Shown here one piece after another: positions 62,847-64,000 of a DNA stretch of 64,000 nucleotides. The DNA lies in the NCBI RefSeq assembly GCF_026619415.1, contig NZ_JAOVZR010000001.1, positions 806,001-870,000 of the forward strand. Reading direction: 5' to 3'. The stretch is from Hoeflea algicola (GTDB lineage Bacteria > Pseudomonadota > Alphaproteobacteria > Rhizobiales > Rhizobiaceae). The position numbers were made by a program, and so were the translations under genes. Every line of letters starts with the position of its first letter. Within the stretch, counting starts at the first letter, position 1. The notes below the pieces were generated by a model. The model worked only from the letters and a program-made list of their open reading frames with translations. It had not been told where the DNA came from and did no database searches.

Positions 62847-63107
62847 TCAGCGTGCCTTGAGGATTCGCTGCCAGATGGTTCCGCCGAGATATTTTCCACA
62901 GAGCCAGAAATAGGCCACGACCAGGGCAAACGCCACCAGCGCCGACATCCCGTTCAATTGGAACCCCGCACCGCTTGTTTCACCGGTGACGGTGCCGACC
63001 AGATAACCAATGACAAAAAACGCGGTGAAGAAATCAAGCACCGCCGCCAGAATGATCCGCCACCGTGACACGGGCGCTTGTTGCGATGTTGTCTGTTCTT
63101 CTGCCAT
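62847..63107 (-). CDS. Small RDD-like membrane protein
   Basis: An 86-residue protein with a polar N-terminus (MAEEQTTSQQAPVSRWRI) and two transmembrane helices (about 18-40 and 53-72). The end, YLGGTIWQRILKAR, resembles the GGTxGQRxL close of RDD-domain proteins, but this is only about half the usual domain. AGGA lies eight bases before ATG 63107. The function is unknown. Confidence 0.68.
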   Translation of the reverse strand: MAEEQTTSQQAPVSRWRIILAAVLDFFTAFFVIGYLVGTVTGETSGAGFQLNGMSALVAFALVVAYFWLCGKYLGGTIWQRILKAR

Positions 63108-63208
63108 GGTCATTGTCCTCCCCACTGTTCAGCTCGGCGCGCGCCGCATGAGCGGAGCGCCCGAACCAAAACCGGACTGACAAAGCGACCTTACAGTCAA
63201 GCTGTTGG

Positions 63209-63754
63209 TCAGAACGGAATGTCGTCGTCGAGATCGCGGGATCCGCCACCACCACCGGCGCCGCCGCCAAATCCGCCTCCGGAACCACCGCCGCCACCCG
63301 ATCCACCGCGACCGCCACCACCCGAGGGAGCGCCGCCGCCGAAATCACCACCATAATCGCCGCCGCCGCCACTACGGCTCCCGCCGCCACCGCCGCCTTC
63401 ATTGCGGCCGTCGAGCATCGTCAGGTTGCCGTTAAAGCCCTGCAGCACCACTTCCGTGGAGTATTTGTCCTGACCCGACTGGTCGGTCCATTTGCGGGTC
63501 TGCAACTGGCCTTCAAGATAGACTTTCGAGCCCTTCTTGAGATAGCTTTCGGCAATCTTGCACAGACCTTCGTTGAAAATGACAACCCGGTGCCATTCGG
63601 TCTTTTCGCGCCGTTCGCCGGTATTCTTGTCGCGCCAGCTCTCCGAGGTGGCGATCGACAGATTGGCGATCGGACGACCGTCCTGGGTGCGCCGGATCTC
63701 CGGATCGGCACCCAGATTGCCAATGAGTATGACCTTGTTGACGCTGCCCGCCAT
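63209..63754 (-). CDS. ssb: Single-stranded DNA-binding protein
   Basis: A 181-residue SSB. The N-terminal OB-fold (about 1-112) is canonical ([35 protein letters not shown]). It is followed by a very Gly-rich linker (about 118-174) and the acidic C-terminal tip DDDIPF that docks partner proteins. It protects single strands in replication and repair. Its promoter carries an SOS box, so it should be LexA-controlled. Confidence 0.97.
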   Translation of the reverse strand: MAGSVNKVILIGNLGADPEIRRTQDGRPIANLSIATSESWRDKNTGERREKTEWHRVVIFNEGLCKIAESYLKKGSKVYLEGQLQTRKWTDQSGQDKYSTEVVLQGFNGNLTMLDGRNEGGGGGGSRSGGGGDYGGDFGGGAPSGGGGRGGSGGGGGSGGGFGGGAGGGGGSRDLDDDIPF

Positions 63755-63872
63755 GATGTTTCACCTTCCAACACTTCAGGCGGCTCTGCGCCGCCCCGTC
63801 CAAATCAAGGGCACCTTACAGGATCGCCTATTCCCCCGTCCTGCCGGCCAGCACAATCCACAGGCCTTTTTT

Positions 63873-63912
63873 GTTCTTTATTTGTTCTAATGATTATGTC
63901 AGTTTCTGTCAA
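63873..63912 (-). promoter_or_regulatory. ssb promoter with LexA (SOS) box
   Basis: On the minus strand, TTGACA (-35, 63907-63912) and TAGAAC (-10, 63884-63889) are separated by 17 bp. The alphaproteobacterial LexA site GTTC-TTTATTT-GTTC (63873-63887 on the plus strand) overlaps the -10, ideal for repression. The transcript would start near 63877, leaving a leader of about 120 bases. In relatives uvrA is divergent here and may share this box; its start is not visible in the window. Confidence 0.85.
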
Positions 63913-64000
63913 GAGATTCGCCTCGGACAGTGCAACCGCAAGCGCGGCATCTCGACATTGCGGATGAGGTGCTTATGTATGGGTCTGGTCTGCCCCCGGA

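Noticed and set aside
63890..64000. Start of uvrA on the plus strand at the right edge
   Set aside because: No recognisable UvrA N-terminus is present before the window ends; divergent uvrA is only expected from relatives.

Overview
The window looks like a chromosomal segment of an alphaproteobacterium in the order Hyphomicrobiales (Rhizobiales), most likely a Rhizobiaceae or Hoeflea-like marine or soil heterotroph. This is inferred, not proven, from four things: high GC with Rhizobiales-like proteins; the run ssb - marC - gyrA - coaD - two cyclophilins - queA - tgt; DUF502 next to glmS; and an alphaproteobacterial LexA box (GTTC-N7-GTTC) at the ssb promoter.

Layout. 1-5.4 kb: cell-envelope precursor genes (DUF502 end, glmS, glmU), a DMT exporter and a CcdA-like protein. 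5.7 kb: tRNA-Lys. 6-13.3 kb: a TRAP transporter (dctPQM) followed by PanB, an HMG-CoA lyase, a class III CoA-transferase and a LysR regulator, which reads as an organic-acid uptake and catabolism locus. 13.6-16.5 kb: a PilZ protein, a flavodoxin-fold oxidoreductase and an arsC-acr3 arsenic pair. 16.6-24.4 kb: two minus-strand operons for homogentisate catabolism (hmgA, FAH-family hydrolase, maiA, two MBL hydrolases, DinB) plus an MhaAB-like two-component aromatic hydroxylase. The two promoters share a 21-bp block containing a dyad. 24.7-32.1 kb: the distal valine pathway (mmsA, isobutyryl-CoA dehydrogenase, 3-hydroxyisobutyryl-CoA hydrolase, mmsB), then two SDRs and an APH-type kinase. 32.3-35.6 kb: a frameshifted acyl-CoA dehydrogenase and two MDR oxidoreductases, divergent from the kinase/SDR pair. 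35.7-40.2 kb: DUF4864, a Gre factor, a small membrane protein, an OYE-family enzyme, a small lipoprotein and long gene-poor gaps. 40.4-45.2 kb: tgt, queA, an AT-rich orphan gene, two cyclophilins and coaD.

45.2-57.8 kb is an accessory block of about 12.5 kb between coaD and gyrA, which are normally neighbours. It holds small proteins, a transglutaminase-like protein, a LysR/monooxygenase/SDR/MDR group, a VOC/WYL-regulator pair, an IS91-family transposase with a tyrosine integrase, and an IS1182-like element with perfect 16-bp ends. 57.9-64 kb returns to the core: gyrA (one-base frameshift), marC, small proteins and ssb with an SOS-type promoter.

Together the genes describe an organism that imports organic acids and feeds aromatic and branched-chain carbon into acetoacetate, fumarate, propionyl-CoA and acetyl-CoA. 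Two single-base frame breaks, one in an essential gene, suggest occasional indel errors in this assembly.
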